Assembly (NCBI RefSeq): GCF_019263805.1
Contig: NZ_CP079195.1
Coordinates: 623,501-687,500, forward strand
Source of the DNA: Polaribacter sp. NJDZ03
Lineage (GTDB): Bacteria; Bacteroidota; Bacteroidia; Flavobacteriales; Flavobacteriaceae
Direction of reading: 5' to 3'
DNA: 64,000 bases
In this document: piece after piece, positions 1 to 8,468 of the stretch
Position numbering within the stretch: position 1 is the stretch's first letter
Layout of the letters: each line of letters opens with the position of its first letter
Program-made: the position numbers and the translations under genes
The notes under the pieces: model-generated
Databases searched by the model: none
Told to the model about the DNA's origin: nothing
The model's input: only the letters and a program-made list of their open reading frames with translations

Positions 1-429
1 CATGACTTCAAACAAAGCAGCTTGTGTTTTTGCAGGCGCTCTATTTATTTCATCGATTAAAATCATACTCGAAAAAATAGGGCCTTTTTTAAACTCAAAA
101 TCAGATGTTTTTGCATTAAAAACAGAAGTTCCTAAAATATCTGAAGGCATTAAATCTGGTGTAAACTGAATTCGACTAAAGCCAACATCAATCGTTTTTG
201 CTAGTAATTTAGCGGTAATGGTTTTGGCAACTCCAGGTACACCTTCTATTAAAACATGACCATCTGCAAGCAATGCAACGATTAATAAATCCATCATGTC
301 TTTTTGACCTACAATTACTTTTTGTAGCTCTTTTTTTATCTTAAAAACACACTCTTGTAATTCAGATAAATCTATTCTATTTTCAAAAGAAATTCCTTGT
401 TGTACTTCTTCGCTATTTGGTGTTTCCAT
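1..429 (-). CDS. MoxR-family AAA+ ATPase, N-terminal part (runs off window)
   Basis: Read on the minus strand from the ATG at 427-429; 143 codons are present and the frame is open at position 1, so the gene continues outside the window. Walker A is GVPGVAKT at residues 63-70 and Walker B with the DEINR box is at 122-130, both classic for MoxR chaperone-like AAA+ ATPases. The family assists assembly or activation of partner proteins, often with a VWA/DUF58 protein encoded next door, which would lie outside this window. It is the last visible gene of the cluster DUF4350-DUF4129-SpoIIM; only 3 nt separate it from the DUF4350 gene, so co-transcription is likely. Family call is secure; the substrate is unknown. 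Confidence 0.93.
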   Translation of the reverse strand, partial: METPNSEEVQQGISFENRIDLSELQECVFKIKKELQKVIVGQKDMMDLLIVALLADGHVLIEGVPGVAKTITAKLLAKTIDVGFSRIQFTPDLMPSDILGTSVFNAKTSDFEFKKGPIFSSMILIDEINRAPAKTQAALFEVM

Positions 430-432
430 ATC

Positions 433-1641
433 TTATTTATTTAAGAAATTTTCTATTATTTTATGTAATACAATCAGCTCTCCTTCAAAGCATTCTGTCT
501 TATTATTTAAAGTGATAATTGTATTGATTAAATATTTTGTTTTCTGTAAATCATTACCAGATTTAGCCGCTAATTTCTCTATAAAATCAGCATTTAAATT
601 GGTGGTGTCTAAAAGGTATTTAGAGCGAACCTTTTCTAAAAAGTAAGCTATTTTTTTATCAACCAAATTGGTATGATCGTCTTCTTTTAAATACAAATTG
701 GCAATGGTTTGTGTAAATTCTACTGTCGAATTTTTTAAGGGTTCTATAATAGGAATTGCTCGTTGTTTTCTTCGTGCATTAAAAAGCATAAACAATAATA
801 ACCCAATTAAGGAAACAAATAAAAACCACGTTAACGTTGGATGCTCTAAAAAGAATTTAAACACATTATGATCATCTTCTTTTTTATCTTCATATTTACT
901 AGATTTTATCTGCGGATCCCAAATAATGGCTGCATTTGGCAAATACGAAAATACATTGGCCGCATATTCTTCTTTACCGTTTAACAAATAATAATTGGTA
1001 AAGGCGATAGGTTGGGTGTGTAGATAAAAAGCCCCTTTGCCATGATGTATTTTAATAAAATTAGGAACTTTTTCTCCATCTACAGCAAAGGTTCCTAAGA
1101 TACTAGTGGTATTTTTATTGTATTGTAGAAAGTAATTTCTTCTAATATTTCTATCAAAAGAAAAAGACGTTTTAGAAAAAGCATTGTTATTTAACTCAAA
1201 AGTTCCGTCTAACTTTTTTAAATCTTTTACCTCATAAACGTCTTTATCTAAATTATTGGTGGTAAATTTTAAGGAAGATTTTAAACTGTCTTTAAAACTA
1301 TTAAAGGCTAAAAACACATTATTTCCCTTAGAAACAAAGTCTAAAAGTTTTGCAACTCCTGTATTAGTCAATTTATAACCACCGTCTTTTATAGCAATAT
1401 AATTGTGCGTTTTGGTGCTATCAAAAGCAGTATTGAGTTCTAAATAATCATAAATATTTTCCTTTAACAAGGTTACTTTTTGATTTTTAAACAACGTTTC
1501 AGCTTCATTATAAACAATATAATTACCAAACGGACTTTTCTCTTTCTCTTTAAAGTTTTCTGTCCAATCTGTTTTATTACAGCTTATTATAATGAACAAG
1601 AGCAGGAGTGGAGTATATTTTTTTAGTTGTTGAAATATCAT
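433..1641 (-). CDS. DUF4350-type membrane-anchored lipoprotein
   Basis: 402 residues. The N-terminus is a lipoprotein signal ending at a lipobox-like IISC near residue 21, followed by a ~240-residue periplasmic part, a single strong membrane segment around residues 268-287 (LTWFLFVSLIGLLLFMLF) with Arg/Lys just after it, and a ~110-residue cytoplasmic tail. This layout matches DUF4350 proteins that accompany MoxR/DUF58 genes in Bacteroidota. Its start overlaps the stop of DUF4129 in a TAATG, indicating translational coupling. Biochemical role unknown; it probably acts with the MoxR ATPase at the cytoplasmic membrane. Confidence 0.8.
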   Translation of the reverse strand: MIFQQLKKYTPLLLLFIIISCNKTDWTENFKEKEKSPFGNYIVYNEAETLFKNQKVTLLKENIYDYLELNTAFDSTKTHNYIAIKDGGYKLTNTGVAKLLDFVSKGNNVFLAFNSFKDSLKSSLKFTTNNLDKDVYEVKDLKKLDGTFELNNNAFSKTSFSFDRNIRRNYFLQYNKNTTSILGTFAVDGEKVPNFIKIHHGKGAFYLHTQPIAFTNYYLLNGKEEYAANVFSYLPNAAIIWDPQIKSSKYEDKKEDDHNVFKFFLEHPTLTWFLFVSLIGLLLFMLFNARRKQRAIPIIEPLKNSTVEFTQTIANLYLKEDDHTNLVDKKIAYFLEKVRSKYLLDTTNLNADFIEKLAAKSGNDLQKTKYLINTIITLNNKTECFEGELIVLHKIIENFLNK

Positions 1642-2357
1642 TATTTTAAAGATTTTTTAAAAGATTGATACTTGCTTTCTGCCAATTTAAAATTGATTTC
1701 ATCTATCGGAAAATCTCCATACCAAACATAAGAATATACGTACGATAAATACGAAAAATCAGTTCTTGTAGTGGTGTTTTCAATCTCGAAAAGGTATTCT
1801 GAATTGGTTTTATCTTTATGATAATCAATTAAATTTTTATCAGACAATATTTTTAAAACCGATAAATAATAATACCGAATTGCCAATCTGTATTCTTTTT
1901 CATTGATGGCTTTTTGTAGAAATCCGTCGATATCAGTTTCATGAATATCTTCATCTTCATAAATTAACTTTTTGGATACTTTCTTTTTAGACTTTTTAAA
2001 ATTCCAAAAATTAGTTTCTGTACCTAACAAGGTTTTTAAAATAATAATTAGAATAATTCCTCCTAATAAATAAGGAAAAATAGTACTGATAAAAAACAAA
2101 AAGGCTGCAATAATTGCAGATTCTCCTTTAGAGAGTTCTTCAGACACCGGCTCTTCAATTTCTTCTTCTGTATATTGAAACTCTTTGTCGTTATATTTTT
2201 CTTTTATATTTTCTGTAAACGTTCTTTTTTCTGCATAATCAATAGATTTCTCATAATGAACAGTGTCTTTTTCTAAGAAAAGAAGACTGTCATTTTTAAC
2301 CTGTCCAAAAGCAATGGAAGTAAAAAATAAGACGAAAAGAAATACCTTTTTCTGCAT
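1641..2357 (-). CDS. DUF4129 domain protein
   Basis: 238 residues. A signal peptide (MQKKVFLFVLFFTSIAFGQ) is followed by an acidic periplasmic stretch, a membrane segment around residues 84-110, a basic stretch (KKSKKKVSKK) and a C-terminal helical domain containing the RYYYLSVLKIL and YVYSYVWYGDF motifs seen in DUF4129 proteins. These are found with MoxR, DUF58 and transglutaminase genes. The gene overlaps both neighbours by one base (TAATG), so it is a central member of a tightly coupled operon. Function unknown. Confidence 0.8.
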   Translation of the reverse strand: MQKKVFLFVLFFTSIAFGQVKNDSLLFLEKDTVHYEKSIDYAEKRTFTENIKEKYNDKEFQYTEEEIEEPVSEELSKGESAIIAAFLFFISTIFPYLLGGIILIIILKTLLGTETNFWNFKKSKKKVSKKLIYEDEDIHETDIDGFLQKAINEKEYRLAIRYYYLSVLKILSDKNLIDYHKDKTNSEYLFEIENTTTRTDFSYLSYVYSYVWYGDFPIDEINFKLAESKYQSFKKSLK

Positions 2358-3322
2358 TAACGTAAATGATGTTTATTAGCTACCTTAAAAGGTAAAATTA
2401 AATAGTAATAACTAATTGAAGCTAAACTAACACCAATAATTGAAAAACATAAAATTGTAGGCATAACATTAGAATATCTGGTAATGTAACCTTCTAAAAA
2501 AGCGGCTACTAAGGTAAACGGAATGGTGCTTATAAAAATATAAAATGCTGCTTTCATGCCTATTTTAAAAGATTCGAAACGTTTGTATGCTCCTGGAAAC
2601 AAAATACTAGCACCAATAATATAACCCGCTGCAGCTTCTATAATCATACCAAAAATCTCGTAAGTTCCATGAATCCAAATTCCTTTTAAACTGTCAAATA
2701 AACTATTATTTTGATAAAAAAAGGCTTGAAAAACCGCTACCATAATGGCATTATAGACAACATAAAAGCCGGTTCCGATGCCTAAAAACAAACCAGATAA
2801 AAACATGTTTAAACCTACACGTTGGTTATTATCGTAAATACCAATAAAAGTTCCCCAATTGCTGCCACCTTTATAAATTGCCATGGCATCGCCACTTTCT
2901 ATGTTTTCTAGCGTTTGATCTATATAATTGTTGCCTAAAATCTGTCTTGCAAATGAATTATCATTTAATGTTGATAATAAACCGATGAAAAAACAAACAA
3001 AAAAGATAATAAAAGACAAATAAATATATTTTCTGTATTGGTAGGCGAGTAGTGGTACTTTGTCAAAAAAGAAGTATAATAAAACATTTTTATTGCGTCT
3101 TTTTGAGTGATAAACCTTGTCGAAGCTAGACTTAGCCAACTTATTTAAATACTGAGTAACTTTACTTTTTGGGTAATAGGTTTGCGCATATACCAAATCA
3201 TTCATGATTTTTATATGCAGGTTTGCAATATCATCTGGACTTTTTTTCTCTTTATTTGAAAAACCTTGTTCAAATTCGAGCCATTTTTCTTTATTTTGCT
3301 TTATAAAAGCGACCTCTCTCAT
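2357..3322 (-). CDS. SpoIIM-like (stage II sporulation protein M family) membrane protein
   Basis: 321 residues from the ATG at 3322 (MREVAFIKQNKEKWLEFEQ), chosen because family members begin this way; a longer frame from 3388 would run deep into the divergent RDD gene. About 100 soluble residues precede several hydrophobic segments, including the conserved core with NNQRVGLNMFLSGLFLG and a GxHGxxE-like IWIHGTYEIFGM motif. The organism is not expected to sporulate; the family is widespread in Bacteroidota in MoxR clusters. Its stop overlaps the start of the DUF4129 gene (TAATG). Probable membrane partner of that cluster. Confidence 0.82.
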   Translation of the reverse strand: MREVAFIKQNKEKWLEFEQGFSNKEKKSPDDIANLHIKIMNDLVYAQTYYPKSKVTQYLNKLAKSSFDKVYHSKRRNKNVLLYFFFDKVPLLAYQYRKYIYLSFIIFFVCFFIGLLSTLNDNSFARQILGNNYIDQTLENIESGDAMAIYKGGSNWGTFIGIYDNNQRVGLNMFLSGLFLGIGTGFYVVYNAIMVAVFQAFFYQNNSLFDSLKGIWIHGTYEIFGMIIEAAAGYIIGASILFPGAYKRFESFKIGMKAAFYIFISTIPFTLVAAFLEGYITRYSNVMPTILCFSIIGVSLASISYYYLILPFKVANKHHLR

Positions 3323-3344
3323 ACAGAGCGAATTTAACCATTGC

Positions 3345-4157
3345 ATGAAAAGACTCCAAATAAAAACGGCACAAAATGTAAACATCAATTTTACCCTTGC
3401 AAATGTTGGCCAACGGCTATTTGCTTTTGGAATAGATAATGTTATAAAGTTTGCATATTTCTATTTTGCCATTAAATTTTTAGATTTTAGTATGTTTCAA
3501 AACGTACTGGATGGAGATTCGTGGTCTTTACGCGCCATAGATGTATTTATTCTGCTGCCTGTTACATTTTATTCTTTGTATTCGGAATTACTGCTAGACG
3601 GACAAACCATTGGTAAAAAATTAGTGCATTTAAAGGTTATTAATATTGATGGTTTTAAGCCTTCTACAACAGATTTTATTATCCGTTGGTTTTTAAGAAT
3701 GGTAGATTTTAACCTTTTTACATTGCTATTTGTTTATGTAGCTTCATTAGGCTTAGATGGAGAAATAGCTTTTTTGATATTACTTTTTTTCTTAGGAAAA
3801 ATGATTGGTTTCTTTTTAATTTTATTTACTAAAAATTACCAACGTTTTGGAGATATTATTGCCAATACAGTTGTTATTTATTTAAAAGATGATGTAAAAT
3901 TTTCTGAAACTATTTTAGAAAATATTTCAAATACATATGTACCCACGTATCCAAATGTTATTAAACTGTCTGATAACGATGTGCGTATTATTAAAAACAC
4001 ATTTAATTCCGCAAAAAAATATAATGATTTTAAAACTCTAATTAAACTTAGATCTAAAGTTTTAGAAGTAACCGGAATTAAATCGATCCATAAAACAGAT
4101 ATTGAGTTTATAGATGTTGTTTTAAAGGATTATAATTTTTATACTCAGAGTATGTAA
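3345..4157 (+). CDS. RDD family membrane protein
   Basis: 270 residues from the ATG at 3345 (MKRLQIKTAQNVNINFTLA). The frame is open upstream to 3204 but that part is antisense to the SpoIIM-like gene and not family-like. The RDD signature is visible as an Arg-containing first helix (GQRLFAFGIDNVI), GQTIGKKLVHLKV and a third segment ending FGDIIANTVV. Three or four membrane segments lie in residues 20-180; the last ~90 residues are soluble. It is divergent from the SpoIIM gene with only 22 nt between starts, so their control regions must overlap. RDD proteins are of mixed, mostly unknown function. Confidence 0.85.
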   Translation: MKRLQIKTAQNVNINFTLANVGQRLFAFGIDNVIKFAYFYFAIKFLDFSMFQNVLDGDSWSLRAIDVFILLPVTFYSLYSELLLDGQTIGKKLVHLKVINIDGFKPSTTDFIIRWFLRMVDFNLFTLLFVYVASLGLDGEIAFLILLFFLGKMIGFFLILFTKNYQRFGDIIANTVVIYLKDDVKFSETILENISNTYVPTYPNVIKLSDNDVRIIKNTFNSAKKYNDFKTLIKLRSKVLEVTGIKSIHKTDIEFIDVVLKDYNFYTQSM

Positions 4158-4274
4158 TATTATTAATTAGTCTTTGGAAAAGAGGATGACTTGTTGTTTC
4201 TAAAAAACCTATTTAACATAATATAAATTATAATACAGTTTATGCAAATATAGTATATTATAACTAATACGCAA

Positions 4275-7148
4275 TTATGCAGTCATTCCATCAATAAAGA
4301 TGTTTATGTATTTTTTCATCTTTATGATGATTCTTTCACCAATTTCACGAGCCTTTAAAATACTTGGTCTATTGTCTAAGCATTTAAAAATGTCTTGTCT
4401 AATTGGTTCTTGTCCGTTATAAATATAGCTTTCAATTAAAGAGTTGAATTGCTGTTGGTCTAAATTTTCCTCTTCACAGATTCTAGATAAAGCTAATACT
4501 TTTTCTTGATGCCAATATTTTTCAAATTCATCTTGAATTTTATCTACATTATCTATATGTGGTAAATTTTCCTCTATAAACTTTTCTATTAGTTCTTTTT
4601 TACTTCTTAATTTAACATCACCACCTAATAAGTCTATAATTGCTTTTTTCTGTTTTTGAGCTTCTGTTTTATCTTTTACTTTTATTTTAGATAATAACTG
4701 TAAAATGTAAACGATATTTATTTCGTCTCTATGAATTAACTCTAACTCAAAATCTACATCATTCAAAATTGATGTTTTATGAGTTCTTCTTTGTTCATCT
4801 ACAAAATCTTTAATATCTAAATATTCGCTTTTATAGTTTTCAAATGTTTGCTCATCAATTCCTAAATTTTCCCAGTCGAAATCTACATATGACTCTAAAA
4901 CGTTTTTTGCTCTTAAAAGCCTTCTAAATGCTTGTACAAATTGAAATTGCTGCTCCTCTCCTATTAAATTATCGACACTTTGGTGTGTTGGTGTAATTGT
5001 TAATAAAGCCTTTAAAGTTTCATCAAATTTTAAAGCAATATCTTCATAAGGTGGCACAATTATAGTTTCATTGGCTTCTTTATTAGAAAACAACGTAATT
5101 GCTTCATCTGTAGCCTTTTTTAGGTTTCTAAAGCATACAATGTTACCTTGTGACTTCTTTTCTCCTAATATTCTATTCGTTCTAGAGAAGGCTTGTATTA
5201 AACCATGTTGTTTTAAATTTTTGTCTACATAAAGGGTGTTTACTTTTTTAGCATCAAAGCCAGTAAGCATCATATTTACAACAATAACAATGTCTAAGCG
5301 GTCTTTTGCATCATTAAAATTTATCTTTTCTCGTTCTTTTAAACGTTTACTAATGTCTTTAAAATAATCTTCAAATAATTTGCTGTCTTTTGTAGAAAAA
5401 GCTGTGTTATACATTTGGTTATAATCTACAATGTATTCGTCTAATTTTTCCCTAGAATGGCTAGATTTATAACTTAATTCACTTTCTGCAGCAACATCAA
5501 ATTCAACGTCTGGTAAATTATCTTGTGCATCTTCATTAGCTTCATTTGCTCCATAAGAAAAAATAGTTGCTATTCTTAAATTGTGCTCACCAGCTAATTT
5601 CTTGGCTTTAAAAATATCGTAATATTTAATTAAACTTTTAATATTACTTACTGCAAACAATGCAGAAAAATGTTTGTTATCTGTTTTTGTACTGTGATAT
5701 CTAATAATATAATCAGCAACTTTTTCTAAGCGTTTTTCATCTTTAAAAACTTCTGTTTTATCAATATCTTCTACATCAATATCTAGTAATGTGTTGCTTT
5801 TCTTCTTATAACGACCAATATATTCTATTCCAAATTTTAAAACATTACCATCTCCAATGGCATCTGTAATTACATATTTGTGCAAACAGTTACCAAATAA
5901 GTCTTTGGTGGTTCTTTTTCCTAAATCGTTTTTAGAGGCATTATCCGCAAAAATTGGTGTTCCAGTAAAACCAAATAATTGTGAATTTGTAAAATAGTCG
6001 GTAATTAGTTTGTGCGTTTCTCCAAATTGACTTCTATGGCATTCATCAAAAATAATGACTACTCGTTTATTTTTTAACGTTTCTAATTTCTTCTTATACT
6101 GTTCTTTAGAAATAGCATTGTTTAATTTCTGAATAGTTGTTAATACTAATTTAGAATCACTTGCTAGTTGTTTTACTAAGCTATTGGTGTTTTTTGTAAC
6201 GTCTACACTATCTTTTTTAAAAGAGTTAAATTCTTTCATGGTTTGATAGTCTAAATCTTTTCTGTCTACTACAAAAAGTACTTTATCTACTGTAGGCAAA
6301 TCCATAATAATCTGACTTGCTTTAAAAGAGGTTAATGTTTTACCAGAACCCGTTGTATGCCATATATAAGCGTTATCAGTATTGTTTTCTACTTGTGTAA
6401 CTAGTTTTTCTACTGCATAAAATTGATACGGTCTTAACACCATTAAAATTTTATGTGTTTGGTTTCTTACAATATACTTTGCAATCATTAACCCTAAATG
6501 CTTTGTGTTTAAAAAAGCAGTTGTAAAATGGGTTAAATCTTTAATGTTCTTATTATCTACATCAGACCAGAAAAAAGTTTGTTTTACAGATTGCAACTCA
6601 TTATTAGCAAGATATTTTGTGTTTACTCCATTACTAATTATAAATAATTGTACATACTGAAATAAGCCATGATTAGACCAAAAAGAGTGCTTTTGATACC
6701 TATTGATTTGATTAAAAGCTTCTTTTATTTCTAAACCACGCCTTTTTAATTCTATTTGTATTAATGGTAAACCATTTACCAACAAAGTAACATCATATCT
6801 ATTTTTATAGGTGCCTTCTTGGGTAATTTGGTTGGTTACTTGATATAAGTTTTTAGAAGTATCTTCATTATTAAAAAAACGAATATAGGTAGCTTCACCT
6901 CTGTCGTTTTCAAATTGAAAACGACCTCTTAAAGTCTTTGCTTTTTCAAAAATAGTTCCTTTTTCTAAATGGTTTAAAACCTTGTCAAACTCTTTATCTG
7001 AAAACGTACAATTATTAAATTTCTCTAACTGATTTTTAAGATTTGAAACTAAGTTAACTTCATTTAAAACAGTTACTTTATCGTACCCTAAATCAACTAA
7101 TTGTTTAATTAGGTTGTTTTCTAATTGTAATTCAGATTGTTTGCTCAT
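4275..7148 (-). CDS. hsdR: Type I restriction enzyme, R subunit
   Basis: 957 residues. The N-terminal PD-(D/E)xK nuclease is visible as YDV (D119) and QIELKRRG (E133, K135), followed by EAFNQINRY. The translocase motor has Walker A HTTGSGKT at 264-271, the DECH box at 368-371, the FGFTGTP motif III and the late helicase motif GLIQAFSRTNR. It is the third gene of an M-S-R set on the minus strand, separated from hsdS by a GIY-YIG gene and two repeat blocks. It cleaves DNA lacking the HsdM/HsdS methylation after ATP-driven translocation. All visible catalytic residues are intact, so the gene is probably active. A decayed paralogous fragment lies at 12550-12880. Confidence 0.96.
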   Translation of the reverse strand: MSKQSELQLENNLIKQLVDLGYDKVTVLNEVNLVSNLKNQLEKFNNCTFSDKEFDKVLNHLEKGTIFEKAKTLRGRFQFENDRGEATYIRFFNNEDTSKNLYQVTNQITQEGTYKNRYDVTLLVNGLPLIQIELKRRGLEIKEAFNQINRYQKHSFWSNHGLFQYVQLFIISNGVNTKYLANNELQSVKQTFFWSDVDNKNIKDLTHFTTAFLNTKHLGLMIAKYIVRNQTHKILMVLRPYQFYAVEKLVTQVENNTDNAYIWHTTGSGKTLTSFKASQIIMDLPTVDKVLFVVDRKDLDYQTMKEFNSFKKDSVDVTKNTNSLVKQLASDSKLVLTTIQKLNNAISKEQYKKKLETLKNKRVVIIFDECHRSQFGETHKLITDYFTNSQLFGFTGTPIFADNASKNDLGKRTTKDLFGNCLHKYVITDAIGDGNVLKFGIEYIGRYKKKSNTLLDIDVEDIDKTEVFKDEKRLEKVADYIIRYHSTKTDNKHFSALFAVSNIKSLIKYYDIFKAKKLAGEHNLRIATIFSYGANEANEDAQDNLPDVEFDVAAESELSYKSSHSREKLDEYIVDYNQMYNTAFSTKDSKLFEDYFKDISKRLKEREKINFNDAKDRLDIVIVVNMMLTGFDAKKVNTLYVDKNLKQHGLIQAFSRTNRILGEKKSQGNIVCFRNLKKATDEAITLFSNKEANETIIVPPYEDIALKFDETLKALLTITPTHQSVDNLIGEEQQFQFVQAFRRLLRAKNVLESYVDFDWENLGIDEQTFENYKSEYLDIKDFVDEQRRTHKTSILNDVDFELELIHRDEINIVYILQLLSKIKVKDKTEAQKQKKAIIDLLGGDVKLRSKKELIEKFIEENLPHIDNVDKIQDEFEKYWHQEKVLALSRICEEENLDQQQFNSLIESYIYNGQEPIRQDIFKCLDNRPSILKAREIGERIIIKMKKYINIFIDGMTA

Positions 7149-7179
7149 ATTCTTTTTCTTTTATTTTCAATCCGTCATT

Positions 7180-7803
7180 GCTTTCCCTTTTTCGTCATTG
7201 CGAGGCACGAAGCAATCTGTTTATTGAACTCTCTACTCTATGTCTTCTCCCCTTTACATTTTCACTCTTGCGTGGGTTTGCTTCATACTTCGCAATGACA
7301 CTCGAACTCTTCTCCTCTTTGTGTCCTCACTCTTACGTGGGTTTGCTTCACTATCGTTCGCAATGACGGATTCGAGTGGCATTGCCTTCAAACTTGCCAT
7401 TTCGAGGCCATTGTTGCGAGGTACAGCCTGTTGCGAGGGTACGAAGCAAAAGCAATCTAGCCGAAGCAATCTGTTTATTGAACTCTCTACTCTTAGTGTT
7501 CTTACTGTTACGTTCTCACTCTTGCGTGGGTTTGCTTCACTATCGTTCGCAATGACGGATTCGAGTGTTATTGCGAGGCCATTGTTGCGAGGTACGAAGC
7601 AAAAGCAATCTGTTTATTGAACTCTCTAATCTTTGTGTTCTCCTTTTTATGTTCTTACTCTTATGTGAGTTTGCTTCACTATCGTTCGCAATGACGGATT
7701 CGAGTGTCATTGCGAGGAACGAAGCAATCTGTTTAATTTGTGTTCCAATCATGAGATTGCCACGTCGTTCCTCCTCGCAATGACATAATTATTCGCAATG
7801 ACG
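7180..7803. repeat. Cluster of dispersed palindromic repeats
   Basis: Repeated half-elements of the form gtcattgcgag..cgaagcaatctg and their inverse (ttgcttc..ttcgcaatgac) occur about every 100 bases, each pair able to fold into a long hairpin. Spacer text between arms (tattgaactctctact..) is also repeated. The block fills the gap between hsdR and the GIY-YIG gene. Short frames here are artefacts of the repeat. The unit is of the dispersed, non-autonomous palindromic class common in Flavobacteriaceae. Confidence 0.9.
7225..7464. repeat. Long direct repeat, copy 1 (~240 bp)
   Basis: This part of the repeat block is nearly identical to 8152-8391, about 927 bp away, including unique wording such as gcttcatacttcgcaatgac and ggtacagcctgttgcgaggg. 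The two copies bracket the GIY-YIG gene. Confidence 0.85.
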
Positions 7804-8082
7804 TTACATTAACTCCACCCAATTAGGATTCTCGCTTTCTATCAACGCAATTTTTTTCGCTCTATTTCCTGCTTTTAATTGTTTTTCTCTTGCAATGGCA
7901 TCGCCTATCATTTGAAAGGATTCAAAGTACACCAATTTATCTAAATTATAACGCGCAGTAAACGATTTTTTATCAACTTTACTTCTGTGTTGTTTTATGC
8001 GTTGTTCTAAATTAGCTGTTACACCAACGTATAATGTGGTGTTATTTTTATTAGTTAATATGTATACAAATCCTGGTTTCAT
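7804..8082 (-). CDS. GIY-YIG endonuclease-domain protein (small, single domain)
   Basis: 92 residues from the ATG at 8082 (MKPGFVYILTNKNNTTLYVGVT). The GIY-YIG motif appears as VYIL...LYVGVT, followed by the conserved R of EQRIKQH, the FTARYNLDKLVYFE core and the REKQLKAGNRAKKIALIE helix typical of the UPF0213/YhbQ-like group. An upstream in-frame ATG at 8115 would add residues derived from the flanking repeat and is less likely. It lies inside the restriction operon but is not a normal part of type I systems, and it is enclosed by long direct repeats. Such proteins are often mis-called UvrC; the real role is unknown. It may be a DNA-nicking enzyme tied to the repeats, but that is inference. 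Confidence 0.88.
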   Translation of the reverse strand: MKPGFVYILTNKNNTTLYVGVTANLEQRIKQHRSKVDKKSFTARYNLDKLVYFESFQMIGDAIAREKQLKAGNRAKKIALIESENPNWVELM

Positions 8083-8468
8083 AATAGGTTCCGTCATTGC
8101 CTTACTCTTCGTCATTGCGAGGCCTTTTTCGGCCGCGGCAATCTGTTAATTGTTACGCTCTACTCTCTGTCTTCTCCTCTTTACGTTCTCACTCTTACGT
8201 GAGATTGCTTCATACTTCGCAATGACACTCGAACTCTTCTCCTCTTTGTGTCCTCACTCTTGCGTGGGTTTGCTTCACTATCGTTCGCAATGACGGATTC
8301 GAGTGTCATTACCTTCAAACTCGTCATTGCAAGACCATTGTTGCGAGGTACAGCCTGTTGCGAGGGTACGAAGCAAAAGTAATCTAGCCGTTGCAACCTG
8401 TTAGTTTCAATAGACAGATTGCTTCAATCGTTCCTCTCTCGCAATGACTTATAACTCATAATGACACT
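8083..8468. repeat. Second cluster of dispersed palindromic repeats
   Basis: Same element family as 7180-7803 (cgtcattgcgagg, ttcgcaatgacg, gcaatctg). It fills the gap between the GIY-YIG gene and hsdS and includes the second copy of the 240-bp direct repeat. No coding capacity is supported. Confidence 0.9.
8152..8391. repeat. Long direct repeat, copy 2 (~240 bp)
   Basis: Near-identical to 7225-7464 in the same orientation, differing at scattered bases only. Homologous recombination between the copies would remove the GIY-YIG gene and ~927 bp. Confidence 0.85.

Noticed and set aside
3204..3344. Longer N-terminus for the RDD protein
   Set aside because: Antisense to the SpoIIM-like gene; the family-like start is the ATG at 3345.
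3323..3388. Longer N-terminus for the SpoIIM-like protein
   Set aside because: Would overlap the RDD coding start; MREVAFIKQNKEKW is the conserved beginning.
7178..7783. Several 60-126-residue open frames on both strands
   Set aside because: They are translations of the palindromic repeat (SLRGFASLSFAMTDSS-like peptides recur) with no independent gene signals.
8181..8396. 71-residue minus-strand frame
   Set aside because: Near copy of the frame at 7254-7469; both are repeat translations inside the duplicated 240-bp block.
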